Part shown: one piece after another, positions 34,168 through 48,239 of the stretch
How positions within the stretch are numbered: the first letter of the stretch is position 1
Layout of the letters: each line of letters opens with the position of its first letter
The notes under the pieces: model-generated
Database searches by the model: none
The model's input: the letters and a program-made list of their open reading frames with translations, nothing else
Told to the model about the DNA's origin: nothing
Position numbers and translations under genes: made by a program
Assembly: GCA_946699065.1 (NCBI GenBank)
Contig: CAMPDV010000424.1
Span: 124,001 to 188,000, forward strand
Reading direction: 5' to 3'
DNA from: Loxodes magnus
Lineage: Eukaryota; Ciliophora; Karyorelictea; Loxodida; Loxodidae
DNA length: 64,000 nt

Positions 34168-35059
34168 AGAAAAAAAAAGAATTTTCACGCTATGCATTTT
34201 TAGTTAAATTGCATTTATATCAATTCTTATTTCACCATAGAGAGTATGTTACTGAGTATTAATTACATTTGAATCATCCTTAATCTAAATTAAAATGTTA
34301 GTATATTCTATTTAATAAAAGACATAGAGTTAAAATTATCTTCAAACTTATATCTAGAACCACATTTAACAATTAAATACACACCGCTAAAAAATTTCTG
34401 AGATATGAGATTCGTGGAAGTTAAAAAAGATGTGAAATTAAAGGGATTTTCTTCTATCAAATATTTTAAATAAGCTTTATATTAATTAGATATATCCTTA
34501 GCCAAAAATGATAGAAGGATTAAAAATGAATCGAAAGAAACTAATAATATAGTTTCTTTTAATAAGGAATTATTAATAGAAAATTATCCTATTTAGTAAA
34601 ATTTTCATTTTAAAGAAACTTGTTTTTTAACAAACTAATACTCAAGCGTAGTTTACTATTATTTAGTAAATTTATGCGAAAATATACAAATATAATAATA
34701 TATTTAATTCTTCTTTAAGCAAATAGATTCTTTTAATAAATTTTTATCTAGAAAGAGATTGCTTGTTCTTATCCATTTAATTTAAACTAGAATAAATTTG
34801 CTGATAAAAATTTCACTAGAAACTTCAAATTAAGACAATTTGTTTTTTATAACCAAAAAAGTAAAATAAAATGTATTTAAAGCATTTCACAATATCTCTT
34901 TAATTTTAATACCTTTTATTTTAACTATGACTTTTAGTATTGTAATAGAAACATCATTTTAATAAAGACTAAAACATCCTATTTTTAGCAAATATTATAT
35001 AAAGAAAATGTTTCTTCTTGCTTGTTCATAAATTTTCTGATAAAAAGCGACACAATATT
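34168..35059. other. AT-rich gap
   Basis: No element recognised. Confidence 0.4.
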
Positions 35060-35569
35060 TCAGTATTGGTGTTATAATGCTTCTGGTTCTTTGAAACTTC
35101 TTATTCTATTTTGCTAGAATTTTGATGTTTAAGTTTGAACTCTATTATATTTTCTTGCTACTTTGTTTTATTCATTGTTTTAATTAACTTATCCATCTTT
35201 ATCTTTATTTAAGTCTCTTATTTCTTCTTATACTTATTAATAAAAAAGATTAACATGAACTCCAAACTTACTAAAAATTCTTAAAAGTATCTCGTCTTTT
35301 TCTTAAGTTCGTTCAAAATTTCGAAGAGGAAGTAAAACTCCTAACCATCGCTTTTTGCCCTACTTTCCTGTACGAACTTCTTGCAAATGGAAATCGGAAT
35401 TTAACTGTCTAGATACCCTCGACCACATTACTTTTTTTTTGGGGTAATTAACAATTTTTGTTAGAAGTTAATCTTCTTCTTAAGTCCAATCAACTTTAAC
35501 ATACTTTCTCCATTCAAGCTTAACCTATTTATCAATCTAACTATTTAAAAGAGTCTGCTAACTTTCCAT
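35060..35569 (-). CDS. Divergent Myb-like DNA-binding protein
   Basis: ATG 35,569 to TGA 35,060 gives 169 residues in one frame. The first repeat is clear: KVDWTQEEDQLLTKIV, VMWSRVSRQLNSDF, EVRTGKQGKKRWLGVL. The second repeat (EKDEILLRIFSKFG) lacks its first Trp. The paralogues have TGA there (LEWNEEKE), whereas this copy has CGA (FERTQEKD), a one-base change from TGA to CGA. Myb repeats bind DNA as helix-turn-helix units, so a nuclear regulator is likely. It shares strand with the Myb gene at 40.2 kb. Confidence 0.8.
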
Positions 35570-38500
35570 TTATAAAATGTATTTAAAATTTGCTTAAAAA
35601 TGATTAAACTTATATAAGCTAACTAATGCTTAACTTATAAGCATTTATAGCTTCTCATTTCTATAAAAAATTAGGTTAAAACCTATCTTACCATTTAATA
35701 ACCAGTTATATAGCTTTAATTATTTAAAAAGAGAGAATTTAAGTTAATGAGATTGAAAGAATTTTAGCATTATGAATTTTATATTTGCTTAGCTTTAATT
35801 AAAATGTATAAGTAGGAAAGATAGAAAGGCATTTTGTAATAAATACATAAACATTCTATTAAAATTAGTTTATTTCTAGTAGCTTCGTAAGTTAATAAAT
35901 ACGCTAAATCATGTGAAAATATTTCATCTTTTTAGGTATTATTAAGTATATTGCTTAAGATGAAAAAAGCATTAGGATTAATAAAGCTTAAACCAGAATT
36001 AAATTAATATTTATAACTTGCAAGTTCAATAAAAAAGCCTAGAGATATAATTTTACTAGGTATCAACAATAAAAAAATCAAGAATAAAGTTTTAGAAATG
36101 TTTCTATTTATAAATATTAAGTTCGAGGCTCTTTCGATATTTTGCAATTCTATACTTATATAAATTTATTTTTAGAGTAGATTTTTTGACAAAATCAAAG
36201 TCCAAAATGCTTTTTTAGTTTAATAATTATAAAAGAAACATATCGCTTGCAATTTTTTTACAGTCCACTTATCGATAGAAAGTCTAGGTTAAATTCTAAT
36301 TGAAAGATATTAGCACCACTTAAAGATAAAAATATTTATAATATTTGATATACCAGACTTAAAGTTAAATTTTATTTGCTATGTTTATTCGATTTTAACG
36401 AAAACTTCCTGAATTTTGCTTTATTTTTTATAAAATCAACGAAGAAAATAATTTTTGGTATTAAAACATTAAATTTTTCTTCATTAAGGCATAAAATAAA
36501 AAATAAACTAGCAATTAACTGATTATAGTTAAAAAATAATAAAGAAAATATGATTTTTTTTCCTTAAATTTATATATCTATCTTTATATTTTTCATCTTT
36601 TTTATAAATGATAATCTTTTTATAAACTTTGGATATAAATTCATAGCTTTGGTGAGAAAATTATAGGCAAGAAATTTAATTTAAGGATTTTAATAATTAT
36701 AAGGAAATTGAAAAAAAAAGAAATTTAATTTAGTAAAAAGATAGTTAGAATGCTTGCTTTAGTAATAATATCTGATATAAGCTCTTGTTTTCTTTACTAA
36801 ACAATATAATTAAAAAAATTTCGCTTTAAATAAATTTTAGAAATTATAAGAAGACATCTAAAAAGTCGCTTGCAATGTCTTAAATGTTTTTAATTATTTA
36901 AAATAACTAACTATAACTGAGAAATTGTTTATATTTTTCCATAATAAAAACGCTTATAGTGAATTTAAGGTAAATGATTTGATAAATTTCTAGAAATATT
37001 TTTAATTTTATTAGAGTAGCTTAAGATTATTGCATACTACTAATATAAAAATTGATTTTTTGGACTTAAAAATAAATTTTCTCTTAGTGATTATGAAAAC
37101 TCTTTCTTTATTTATAGCAGCAATATAAATTTTATCGTTAAGGAAAAATATCTATAATATAAATAATTTTTAAGTGGTTCTTTATAGAAAATCCAAGTAT
37201 AATATGGTAAAAAGCATATTAAAATAATTGTATATTTTTATATCTTTTTTGATTAAATTTAGTTCAAAAGTTAAAAGCTGAGGCGGGGAAAATTTTAGAT
37301 GTTCTTCATTTAAAATAGCGCTATAATTTATCATTTTTAAGTTATTTCTTTCTGGATTTATTAAATCAAAAAGAAATGATATTTAAAGATAAAAATGGCA
37401 AGAACAAAAATATCATAATTATGTATTATTAAAATAAAAAGAACATTGTTTAAAATAATAAAAGTTCTAAAGGAAAAGAAGGGAGTCACTTAAAAGTAAA
37501 CTTTTCAAGCCATAGAGTTTCATTATTACTATTCTAACTTCATTACATATTTTAGAACAAATCATTAAAATAAAAAACTTATTATTTGTGATAAAGCAAA
37601 ATATCAAACTCACACATGAAAAAAGTTTTAAAGCAGAGAAACATTTTTAATTTTTAAATAAAAATTTAAACATTAATGAAATTCGGTTTACTTTTATTGC
37701 ATAATAAATATTTTGATTTAATAATAGCTAGTAAAAAAGAAATAAATTGATATGAGATATTTGAAGGATATAAATTAATAAAAAAAGATAATAAATATTA
37801 AATAAAAACTCTTTATAAAATAATTTTATTTATACTGAACTTTTATTAGCTTCTCGAAGCTTAAAAAAACATTTTCATTGAATGTTTTTGTTTATGTAGT
37901 TAATAAAAATTTTGATATAATATGACTTAAACTTAGAATATAGTTAAATATTGTAATTAAATAGTATACTAATTCAGAAAAAATTTAATTTTAATACACT
38001 TAAAATTTACGAAGGTGTAGGGATACTTTCTTAAATTAATGAAAATTTTAATGAATTTCAATTTTTATTTTTAGTTCTTAATAGTTAGATAAAACCTAAA
38101 AATTTTTTATTCATTTTATCCTTTTTTTTATGTTTTAATTCATCATATAATATTCATTCTTTTAGAAAAAAGTCTCAAAAACTATTAAGAACTTAGTTTT
38201 ACATTTCTAGTTTTGCTAAATAGTTAAGATCGAAAAATTAATTTACAGTTAGATTTTATAATTACATTAAAGTTTCTTATATTTGCTTATTGACTAATAA
38301 ACAAATTCTGACTAAATTACTAAACGTAAATTAAGAAATTTAATTAGTGTGCTCAGTCTAATATTTCTATAGCATTTTTTTAATATTTAATCATTGATAT
38401 ATAATCTATCAAATATATGTTTACCACTACATTGTATGTGTTTGTCTATTCAGACTCATTATAAAAAACTTAAGTATCTTAATATTTGATAAAAAAGATA

Positions 38501-39069
38501 AAAAAATATTTTAGAAACAGAGGGGACTTTATTTCTCTACATTTGATTTTTTTTAATCTCTAAGACAAAGTTTTTGTATTTTTACTCTTTACTCATAAAT
38601 AGAAATATGATATCTTAAGTTAAATTTTAATTTAATAGCTAAAAATTTATTTTTCATTTCGTTAAATTACTTACAGTTAACTTTTAGTTATCAAACTTAT
38701 AAAATTATTTATTTACTTTTAGAGATTGTATAGATAAGCTTTAGATTAATTGAAGAAAAGCTATTCATTATTTATATTATAAATACCTTTTAATTTTATT
38801 TTTATAGATTATTTTAGAACTTTAAAAGTTTAGATTTTTATCTAGAAGATAAATTTTCAACTTTTTTTAATTTTTTGTAAAATATAACACTAAGAATTTT
38901 GAAAATCAAGAAAGAATAATAAAAATACAAAAAGGTTTATAAGTAACTTTGAAGCTGCAAAACTTAGATACAATTATAATTTTATTAAAATAGATTATAA
39001 AACTAAGTGAGTTATAGACTTAGGACTTAAAAAAAGCTAAATAAATAAGTCAAATCTTAGAAAATATCT
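35570..39069. other. Long AT-rich gap
   Basis: 3.5 kb of A/T-dominated sequence with no motif-bearing frame, RNA or member of the repeat families that I could identify. A gene without recognisable motifs could be missed. Confidence 0.35.
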
Positions 39070-39425
39070 TAGTTATTTTTAGTTTTTGGTATAATTTTAA
39101 GAAAACAAAGATAATAATAAGAATTAGGAAAATATGCTATTTTTGCAAAAATTAATAGCATCTATACAGGAATTGCTGAAAATTTAGGAGCTTTCAAAAA
39201 TAATTTTGAATTTATGAGAGAAAAGGAAGAGAAAAGAGCTACTGTAGAATTGAAGGAGACATATATACAGAAAAGGAAATCAATAACTATTGAACTGATT
39301 TTAATGGGACCTGGAGGCAAAAGAAGAAAAGAATTGAAACAAGAGGATTGGAAACAGAATTTAAAAACTTATTTTAGGCAGCGAATATGAGCTGCTATAC
39401 ATTTTTATTAGCTTAAACTTATAAT
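39070..39425 (+). pseudogene. Gag-like fragment, copy G17
   Basis: Contains the second family motif as SYCRIEGDIYTEKEINNYW, then DFNGTWRQKKKRIETRGLE. It ends at GGCAGCGAATATGAGCTGCT, the conserved GSEYELL segment, which also forms a GCAG/CTGC stem-loop. An overlapping frame (FKNNFEFMREKEEKRATVEL) suggests the preceding helical part. The knuckle is not visible. Confidence 0.45.
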
Positions 39426-40038
39426 AAAAGCTAATTATTTATATCTTATAACTTTAAAAAAAAGAACATTTAATAAGATAATTTTATTTAAATCATCAAG
39501 CAAAAATTAAATATAATCCTTCGAAGATTAATTATCTAGATCATTTTCTTTATTAATTAAGATTCTAGTATTAAATAAGTTTAACTTACGTTTGTATAAT
39601 AAAGTAAATTATATACACACTAAAAGAATAATTGAAAGAACAAAAATTAAAATAAGGTTTAATTTCGTAAGCTTATTAATATGATAGCTTAAAGATAAAT
39701 AAGTTTTACTTTTGGTAGCTTGAATGCTTAATAATAGTTCTTAGTATCTTTTTAAATAGATCTTCTCTTTTATTTTAATTATTTAATGATAAACTTTAAG
39801 TATTTTTTTCTTATATGTAAGTTAAATCTTACAAATTTGATATTCAAAAGCTACTTAAAGAAATTATTTAGATAGCATAATAAATAAATAAATGCTGTAA
39901 ATAAAAAATTAAGAGTTTTCATTTCTTATTTAACTATATTTGCTTACTTTCAACCTAAACTTATATATGATTTTAATAAACTATCTTAAAATACTCTTCA
40001 TTTTGTGAACTAATTTATGTTTATTTTTCTTAGTAAAT

Positions 40039-40866
40039 CAGTTTATATGAGATTGGCTTCGAATAAGAGTGATAAGTAATTATTATTAGTGTAATAACTT
40101 CTTATTTTTAATAAAAGTATTAACTTTAGGGTAGTAATTATATAAATATAACTATCTATTTCATACTAATTAAAAATAAAAATCTATCTTCACTAACTTT
40201 CCATTAAGCAACTACATAATATCTTCAAACTTGAGTCGTTTACTTTCACTTTCTTTGCTACTTATTTTTCTTCAATCATCTAAATTTAATGTTTTTCTTT
40301 AGTTTAAGCTTTTCTTTCATCAGCGTTCTCTCCTTTATTTCTTGAATTCAAAAGGTCTTCTAATTTTAATTTTATCTGATACTTATTAAAATCTCTTAGT
40401 TTTACTTAGCATTCTTTAAGAAAACGTTTTTCATATAGTCCAAGATTTTCATGTATTTGTAGTAGCATTTTCTCTTTTTCTTCATTTCACTCCAACTTTT
40501 ATAGAGGCTGTAAAACTTGCACCCAGCGTTTCTTACATTACTTTCCCGATCTTACATCCCCCAAATGAAAATCTAAGTTTAATTACCTAGCTACTTTAGA
40601 CCAAATTACTTTTCTCTTACTTTTGGTAACTATATCCCTGAGAAGTTAATCTTCTTCTCTATTCCAGTCAACTTTTACGTATTTTCTCCAAATAAAGACA
40701 ATTTACTTAGAGTCACGAACATTTTAGTCACTCTAGACTTGCGAATCCATTTTTATAAACATCTAATCTGCATTCAAGTAAATATCTCATTTAAACTTCT
40801 AAATTAAACATAACTTTAAACATTTTAAGCAGGTATAACAAGCTAAATTATTCCTATATTTAAATT
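40039..40866. repeat. Inverted-repeat arm (left) carrying a Myb gene
   Basis: About 828 bp, nearly identical to the reverse complement of 50,193-51,020. Only a few substitutions were seen. Contains the whole Myb gene plus ~115 bp upstream and ~150 bp downstream. Confidence 0.9.
40190..40750 (-). CDS. Myb-like DNA-binding protein (two Myb repeats), copy 2
   Basis: 561 nt, ATG 40,750 to TGA 40,190, same length and frame as the copy at 50.3 kb. Differences I noted include Ser to Asn in HESLGL and Asn to Lys near the C-terminus. The TGA for the first Trp of the second repeat (40,487-40,489) is conserved. Predicted nuclear DNA-binding protein of 186 residues with a basic C-terminal tail. As both copies sit in identical arms, they probably share flanking control sequence. 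Confidence 0.85.
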
Positions 40867-41568
40867 ATAAACGAGATTAATTTAACCATACAAGCATTTT
40901 CAAATGCTCTATACAGAGAATTTTATATAGAACTAAGCAAAAAAATTATATGAATAATTCATATCTTAGAGTGAAAATCTGATTTTTAATAAAGTAGTTA
41001 TTTATTCAGTTAAGATGCATAAGATTTAATCTCTAGAATTGTTTATATAATTTTGTTCAGTTGATAAGTTTGTACTGAGCCTGAGATTTGAAATTTGAAT
41101 CAATATACTACGAAAAGTAAACCTAATCCATCATATTTTATTTAGCTAAGCAAATCCTTTTCTTTTTATTTGGCGAAATTAACTTTTTAATCTTTTTACT
41201 TTCACTTTTTATCTATTTTTAATTCAGGGTATAAGGATATTTTTTAGATTATAGAAGATAATATAGTGAAACTTGAAACGTGAATCATCCATCATAAAAA
41301 GTATGAAAGATGAAAAATTCGAAATTTTACTAAAGAAAAATTTAACGAAGGTTAAACAAATTAAATTAAAGCCAATAAGAAATGTTTATAATTGTTAATA
41401 AAGTTAGCTCATCTAATAAGCGAAAAAATTCATAGAAGCAAATAAATTAATTTTAAATCAGAAGCTAAAAATTAAACCATTATTGACGTTAGGCAATTAA
41501 ATAGAGAAAAGATAATTAAACAAAGCAAATATTTAATCTAAGTCATTTAAAATTTTATCAAAATTAGC
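40867..41568. other. AT-rich intergenic region
   Basis: No element recognised. Confidence 0.4.
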
Positions 41569-42021
41569 ATGAGTATAATATCCTCTTGTCCAAACTCATC
41601 GAAAATCATAATAAACGAAAAGGTGTAATAAAATACCAAGCTAGATTTTTTATATTTTAATGATGTAAAATTGTTAATAGCTTACAATAAAAAGCGCACG
41701 ATTTGGATTGCCTTTAGATTAAAAAAAGTTAAAATTGATTATGAAAGTTTTGAAAACATTTCATTTAAGAAATCAAGGAAAATGAATCAATTTCTTTTAA
41801 AAGTATATCATCATCTTATTAAAGATTTTTATTTATGCCTAATAAATTTTCTTATTAACTACCTACTATTTATATTATAAACATTTCTGAGTACTTGTGT
41901 CTACTAAAATACAAAAATGATTATAAAATTTTTTTCCCATTTGTGCATTGGCTAAATCTGTCCTTAATGTTTTGGGTTATTTATGCCTATTTTAGATGAA
42001 AATTCTCTTTAAATTTATTGA
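41569..42021 (+). CDS. Hypothetical membrane protein
   Basis: ATG 41,569 to TGA 42,019-42,021 is 151 codons with no internal TGA. It starts MSIISSCPNSSKIIINEKVQ, has a basic middle (YNKKRTIWIAFRLKKVKIDY) and a hydrophobic stretch (YLCLINFLINYLLFILQTFL). The frame continues past the TGA, so the protein may be longer. No family recognised. Confidence 0.45.
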
Positions 42022-45000
42022 AAATAGTCTTTAAGCTTCCTTCTCGTTACTTCATTAGAATATTATATTAATTTTTAAGTTTTATGCCAAAGGTGATCTT
42101 AATTTTATTAAGTATGTGGAGAAAAAACTTAAAAAAGGCTTTTTAAGCTAAACCATTATATACAAAAATGCTAAAATATACAATAAAATCAAGTTATTTC
42201 ACGTATAATAGCAACTTTAAGTCAAGTTGAGATTGATGTACTCATGCTCTAAATAATATAAAAATCTCTTCAAGTTTAAGTTATTTTTTAAAATAGATCC
42301 TATTTAAGATAACATACCACTAATTAATAAATAAAGTAACTTTGGTTCAAATAAAATAGTTTTGCTGAAAGCGAAGATGATTGAATGTATATAAATTATT
42401 TTTGACGAAAATAATTTGAGAGAAAGATTAATTTTTGATTTAATGAAATAAAATAAATCAAACTTTAAGGCATTAACTGTGATTTTATGACTAATAGAAA
42501 TAAAAATATTTTGTGTTAAAATCATTCACATGAATAAGTTTTTTGATTATTATTTTTACTTCGGTATTTCATTTTTAATAGAACATTTGCAATAATTTTA
42601 CTCTAGATAATTATAAAGAAAAATAATTTTTTATTCAGTTTTGTTAATTTTTCTATTTAATCCAATTTTTTAAATTTTGCAAAAATAGTTTTCAGCATAA
42701 TCAAAACCTAATTTATTAATGTCAAAACAAACAAAAATCAAATTTGATTTTGATTTTATTTTAATCTGCTATTGCTCACTTTTATTATAAAAAACTATTA
42801 TTTGTACCAAATTTTTTTTTAAAATATGTTGCAAATCATACATAATCTTAATTTGGGATTCATTTCTTCTAAATTAAAAATTTTATTTAGCTAGATTATT
42901 TTAATTAAAATGAATAAAAAGCATTATCGCTATTATTAGATCCACCTAAGTCTTTAAAATTTTAATTTATTTTCAAGAAAATTATCTAAATCATATTGTG
43001 CTAGTTAAGTTATTTCCAGATTTATTATTTCAAATTTAAGATCTCTTTTAAAAATTTATTAGTATTATAGTATAAATTTTTCTAAATGAATTTTCTATTA
43101 ATTAACACACTATTTCCTCACTATAATCACTTATATTTTCCTTTTGTCTTAATTGATATAAAACTTCTACTAAGTTCCTTCAAATCTTCTAATATTGAAT
43201 TAATATTCAAAAAAACTATCCAGTCTTTATCATTTTTTCTCACATACTTTTAGTTTAAATTTCATAAAGAACTTGAAATAAAGTTTCTATATTTGCTATA
43301 TTAATAACAATATACTTTAAAAATTGTATTTCTAGCATAGAAAAGAAGCAAAATAAATCTCATTTAAAATTAGCATAATTAGATGGGGATGAATTAGTTG
43401 CTTATTTTAATGAATATATAAGTAACCTAATATATTCATTTCAAGATATAAGGTAATTAAGAGAAATTACTTTGAATATAGTTAAGTTTCTTAATTGCTC
43501 AGTTCTTAGTAGTTAATTAACTCCCATCAGTATATTTTTTTTATAAAAGATAGAAAGTTCAAAGTGATGTATGGTGTTAGACCATAAGAGTAAATAAAAG
43601 CTAGTAAAGCATTTAGAAGTATGTAATACAGTTTGAACTTTAATTGGTTTTTTCTTGGAAATGAGATCTAATTGTAATTTTTTGGTTTGTTAAGAAATAT
43701 AATAGCGATATTCCTTACTTTATAGCTCTACTATCAAATTAAAAAATATTTTCAGTTAGAAAAATTTTCGTTTCTCTTCTCTAATATCAAGTTGGATTAC
43801 CTCAAATGAACAAATTTAACGCTTTATTCATTTCCTTAATATGATTGCATTTTATCTTTTTATATAGTTATTTAAATGTAATGCTTTTTTTCATATTCTT
43901 ATACTACTAATGAAAAACAAACAATGAGCGATCTTTCACATCAGGATTTACTTTTATGAAAAATATAATACAAATAAAAAATTTAAATATGAACCTCTTA
44001 TTTTACGATTCTATGAAGATAAGAGTGATTTTAATCATATTAAAATTCTTATTTATCATAAGTTTTAATATACTAAATAAAGCTATATCCTATCATTTAA
44101 GTTAAAAAAGTTTCTTTCAAAGCAAACTTATCTCATGATATTTTAAATTGACTGTGAAACTTGCTTAATTATTTTTTTATTACTAAATCTATTTTGATTT
44201 TTACATTTTTATCTTTAATCCTATATAATTTTGCTTCTAGTTATTACATTTTAAATTAGTAGAGAATCTAATAACATCTTTTATTTAAAGCTAAAAACAG
44301 TAGCTGTTTTTTATATTTATTTCTGAAGTTTAAATTTGTGTATAAATCATTAGCTTCAATTATTCCTTTAGACGTAATTTCTTTTATCTTAGTTTCGTTA
44401 AAAGAATCGACTGAAATTCTTTCTTATTACACTTAAAAATGTAACCAAAGCTCTTATTTCTATATAATCGAGTATATCCAAAAAAATTCATTATAACTAG
44501 CTGTCTAAAAGTTTAAAGGAATTCTAAAATGCTACAAAAACATAATATTTTAATTTGCTTTATTTTATCATTTATAGTCAAGAAACTAGAATAAAATAGA
44601 AGAAATTGAAATGATTCAAGATAATAGATTTTATATTTTAATATCGATAGAATATTAAATAGATGCTTAGACTTAATTATTATATATAATTAGAAAAAAG
44701 AGTAAAATATATTAAAATTGCTTTAAACAAAAATAAAGGAACATTTTAAGCTTTTTTGAGGATCTTGAAATCATAATTAAAAGACTATTTCGGAAAATTT
44801 TAAAATTTATATCTCTTAATGATTTAAAAAAGAATGATAAATGCTCACAAACATAATTAATGAGAACATTAACGGAAAAAAATTACCCAAAATTCATTTG
44901 TGGTGCTAATTTAAGTTAGTTATAATTATTAGTTAAACTTAAAAACAAAAGAAAAACTTAAGTTTGAAATAAAATTATTAAATAAACAAATAAAAGTTCA

Positions 45001-45562
45001 TATCTTATAAATTAATCATTCCTAAAATTTTATTTAATAGAAGCTAAATTTCAAATTTTTTGGCTTGCTTTAAAGAATCAAACCAGAAAAAAATCAATTT
45101 ATTTATGTGAATATTATTACTTTTTTTTATTTAGTAATTTTGAAGAGAATTAACTACAAATTTTTAAAAACGAATCTGAAATAATTATCTAATAACTGAT
45201 TATTTTATTATTATGCAAATTTGAAATTTTATTTATATTCTCTTAGTTTATAAGCTTAATGCTTATTAATATTAATTTTATTTTAAGTTTTTTTTCAGAA
45301 GATAAATAAAATTTTAATCTGTAAAAATATTAAAAAAAATTGAAGTATGACTTTTTAATTTGATGCTAGTAAAGATAATTGAATTTTCTTTCTATTTTTC
45401 CTTCAAAATTTTAGAATAACAAATAGTAAAAAGATTATCCAATCGTCCTTCTCTGAAAATTTGATAACTTATAGCCTACTGATTTAACTTCTTTTTCTTT
45501 TATTATTTATAAATTTTTATATCTATGAATAATAAGACTTATCAGATAAATAAATAAAAATG
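42022..45562. other. AT-rich region with one coding-like patch
   Basis: Around 43,545-43,930 (plus) a frame reads VMYGVRPQEQIKASKAFRSM, then FFGLLRNIIAIFLTLQLYY, like a membrane protein, with a single TGA. Boundaries are unclear. Nothing else recognised. Confidence 0.3.
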
Positions 45563-45967
45563 ATTATAGAGTGCGTAGCACCTCGATAGCGCGCAGCTCT
45601 TTCAATATTAATATTTAGTATTTAAAAATGTTCACATGATTCTTGTTAAATTCTAGAGGTCCGATGAGTTATGTCATCTTCTCCGAAATGGGGAATCTTC
45701 TTATTAAAAATTATTCTTAAATCTTGAGTCAAATGCTTCAGTCTTCTTGAATAAGGTCCAAATAAGAGATAGTTATTAAGTTGGTAATTAGAAAGTCCGT
45801 CAGTCAAACTTTCATACTGCTAGAGAGAACCCTCGGGGTAAGTTAGGTACGTCTCAACAGAGCTTATCCACCCTTCCCCGTGGTGTCATCTAGTGCGAGA
45901 TTACTCGCAATGCAGTATACACTGCACCAGATTACCTACTAGTTTGACTGACGCGGCCGACATCCAT
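45563..45967 (-). repeat. SINE-like repeat A, copy 4
   Basis: Reverse orientation; 3' hairpin at 45,563-45,605 (TATAGAGTGCGTAGCACCTC...GCGCGCAGCTCTTTC). The 5' end near 45,967 is CGACATCCAT on the plus strand, followed by a TATATTATATAA run. Confidence 0.85.
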
Positions 45968-46166
45968 TTTATATTATATAATAATATCATATATTAATAG
46001 TTAAAATTAAAATTTGAATCATTTTCTGACTTTTAATTTTCAAGTAAGTTATAGTCTAAATCTACTAAAACCATATCGAATTTTATCTAAGATCTTTAAG
46101 TTTAAAATCAAATTGATTCTGAAATTAAAAAACTTTTTTCTAGTTTTAAGCATTGTAGAATATCAA

Positions 46167-47827
46167 GGATGAAATAAAAAATGCTTTAAGAGCTAAACAT
46201 ATTATATTGGATAACTTAAAAAAAGTGATGATAAGGTTGCTATATTATCAGACGTAGAAAAAGCAAAGCCAAGTTCTATATTATTTGTTAAAAATTCAAA
46301 CATAAACTCAAGTTTATTTCTTAAGTTTCTATAATCCTTCTAAAAATTTGCTAAACATAGTTAGGAATTTTTTGAACTTGAGGATATATAAATAAATATA
46401 TTAAAAGGGATATACAGATAAGAGAGTGCCTTGTATATGTTCATTCTAAACATAAAAGGTACATTTCATAAGCTAAAGTCTAACGAGTATCTTAAATTCT
46501 GAATTTGTTTTTATAATTTACAAAGTATTAAAAGACTTTATGATATTAAATTTCTATTATTAACTTAAAAAAGATATAAATCCATTTTTGATCTCACTTA
46601 TTTACATTAATAACTAATATTTACTTACTTAGCAAATTAAATAAAAATGTATAGCCAAAACTTAATAAATCTGAGAGCTAATTTGGATAAAAGCAAGGAT
46701 ATCAAATTTTACTCTAATTACTTCTTTATTTTTAATAGTTCGATTGTGGTTGCTTGCATTAGTGGAAAATTGGTGAGAATTAATAAAGATATCTCAGTTA
46801 AATTTCCTTTACTTTTTTTAAATTTTTTGCTAATTGATAATCAATTAACTAAATAAAAAAGTAGGTTAAAATGAAATTTGGTTAAAAGAGATAAAAGGAT
46901 CTGGAAGTGAAAAGTTAGAAATATCATAAATAAAGCAATTTTCTTTAAAATGACAACCTAGTTTGATCTATAATTAATTAAAATTCTTTAGATTATAAAA
47001 TTAAGAATATAACAATATATTTAATTCAAAATCAATAAGAATTTAGGAAATACATAGCACTTATAGAATTAGAAAATCAATCTTCAATACCAAAAAATAA
47101 GCTAATTACTTGGTAAAAATCAATTCAAAAGAAATAGAAAAAGAAGAGTATTTCTTTAATAAGACATCTTAAAACAATCTCTATGAGGCTATTTCTCGTT
47201 AGATACATTAAAAAATAGTAGAGTAAATCAAGGAGGTGGAAGCAATTTTTGATTAAATTTAAGTTAGTTTAAGATAAAATTTAGTATCTTTCTATAACTA
47301 AATTTGTAATAATTAGAGAAGCAAACTATTTTAGAAGAATTGTTGGTATTTACAAAAAGGTAAAGGTAATATCAATAGAGCAAATTGGCGATTAAAGTTT
47401 GTTTATATAAAAAAATTAATTTATATCAAAATTCAAATTCAAACTTAAAAATAGAAAATCCTGGGAAATTTTAAGAGAACATAAGTGAATTTATATACAA
47501 ATTTGTATTGTGATCTACATTCTCTAGGTCTTTTATCTGGTATAATATTGAAAAAATGTCTAAAAATTAATTTTATTTTTATATAGAATGGATGAATAAA
47601 ATTATTTTCAAGTTTAACAAAAAAATTATAGAAAGATAAATCAATTTGATAATTTAACTTCTAACTTACGGCAAAAGCAGTAGATATATCTAAATTTACT
47701 TATTTAATAAAAACTTTTCAGAAAGTAGAAATTCAAATTCATTCTATTTTCAAGCACTTTGTCGAATAAGTGTTTTCTAATTTTTTCTTAAGAGTTAGGA
47801 ATTAAAAAATGCTGAAAAAAATAATTT
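46167..47827 (+). CDS. Large uncharacterised, possibly signalling, protein (partial)
   Basis: One frame stays coherent for over 500 codons with few TGA. Segments include DDKVAILSDVEKAKPSSILF, HSQEFFELEDIQINILKGIY and RQESALYMFILNIKGTFHKL, then YSNYFFIFNSSIVVACISGK. The later part is Lys/Gln-rich. It resembles the large multi-domain membrane or PAS-type proteins common in ciliates, but no diagnostic motif is visible and this is only an impression. No start ATG is convincing near 46,167. The 3' end runs into the solo hairpin at 47,829, so the frame may be truncated there. Confidence 0.4.
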
Positions 47828-47828
47828 G

Positions 47829-47880
47829 ATTATAGAGCGTGTAGTACCTTGTTGGTGCACAGCTCTGTTTAATACTATTT
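47829..47880 (-). repeat. Solo 3'-terminal hairpin
   Basis: TATAGAGCGTGTAGTACCTT followed by GTTGGTGCACAGCTCTG, the 3' end of repeat A, without any repeat A body beside it. Confidence 0.75.
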
Positions 47881-48239
47881 AAATACCTTATTTTAGTAAA
47901 AGTTAAAATTGTTTTTTCGTTCCTTTGCTTTCCTTAATACTTAAAATTTATTATCTAATTATCCAATTGTTTAACTAAAGATATATCTCAAAGTTGTAAT
48001 TTAAGACCTTAAAATTAAAATAGAGATAAATAGCATATTTTCATACAGAAGCAACTTTAAATTACTTAGAAACTAAACTAAGAATTAAGTAGCTTAGAGA
48101 TTATTTCTAAAATTGCTAGTTAAATTTCATAAAGCTAGCTAAAATTACTAATCTAATCAATGTCAAGATCTTTTGCTTTTAATGCTAAGTTATCTCTTTG
48201 AAATTTAAATTCTCATAATAAGTCTATAAAGAATACACT

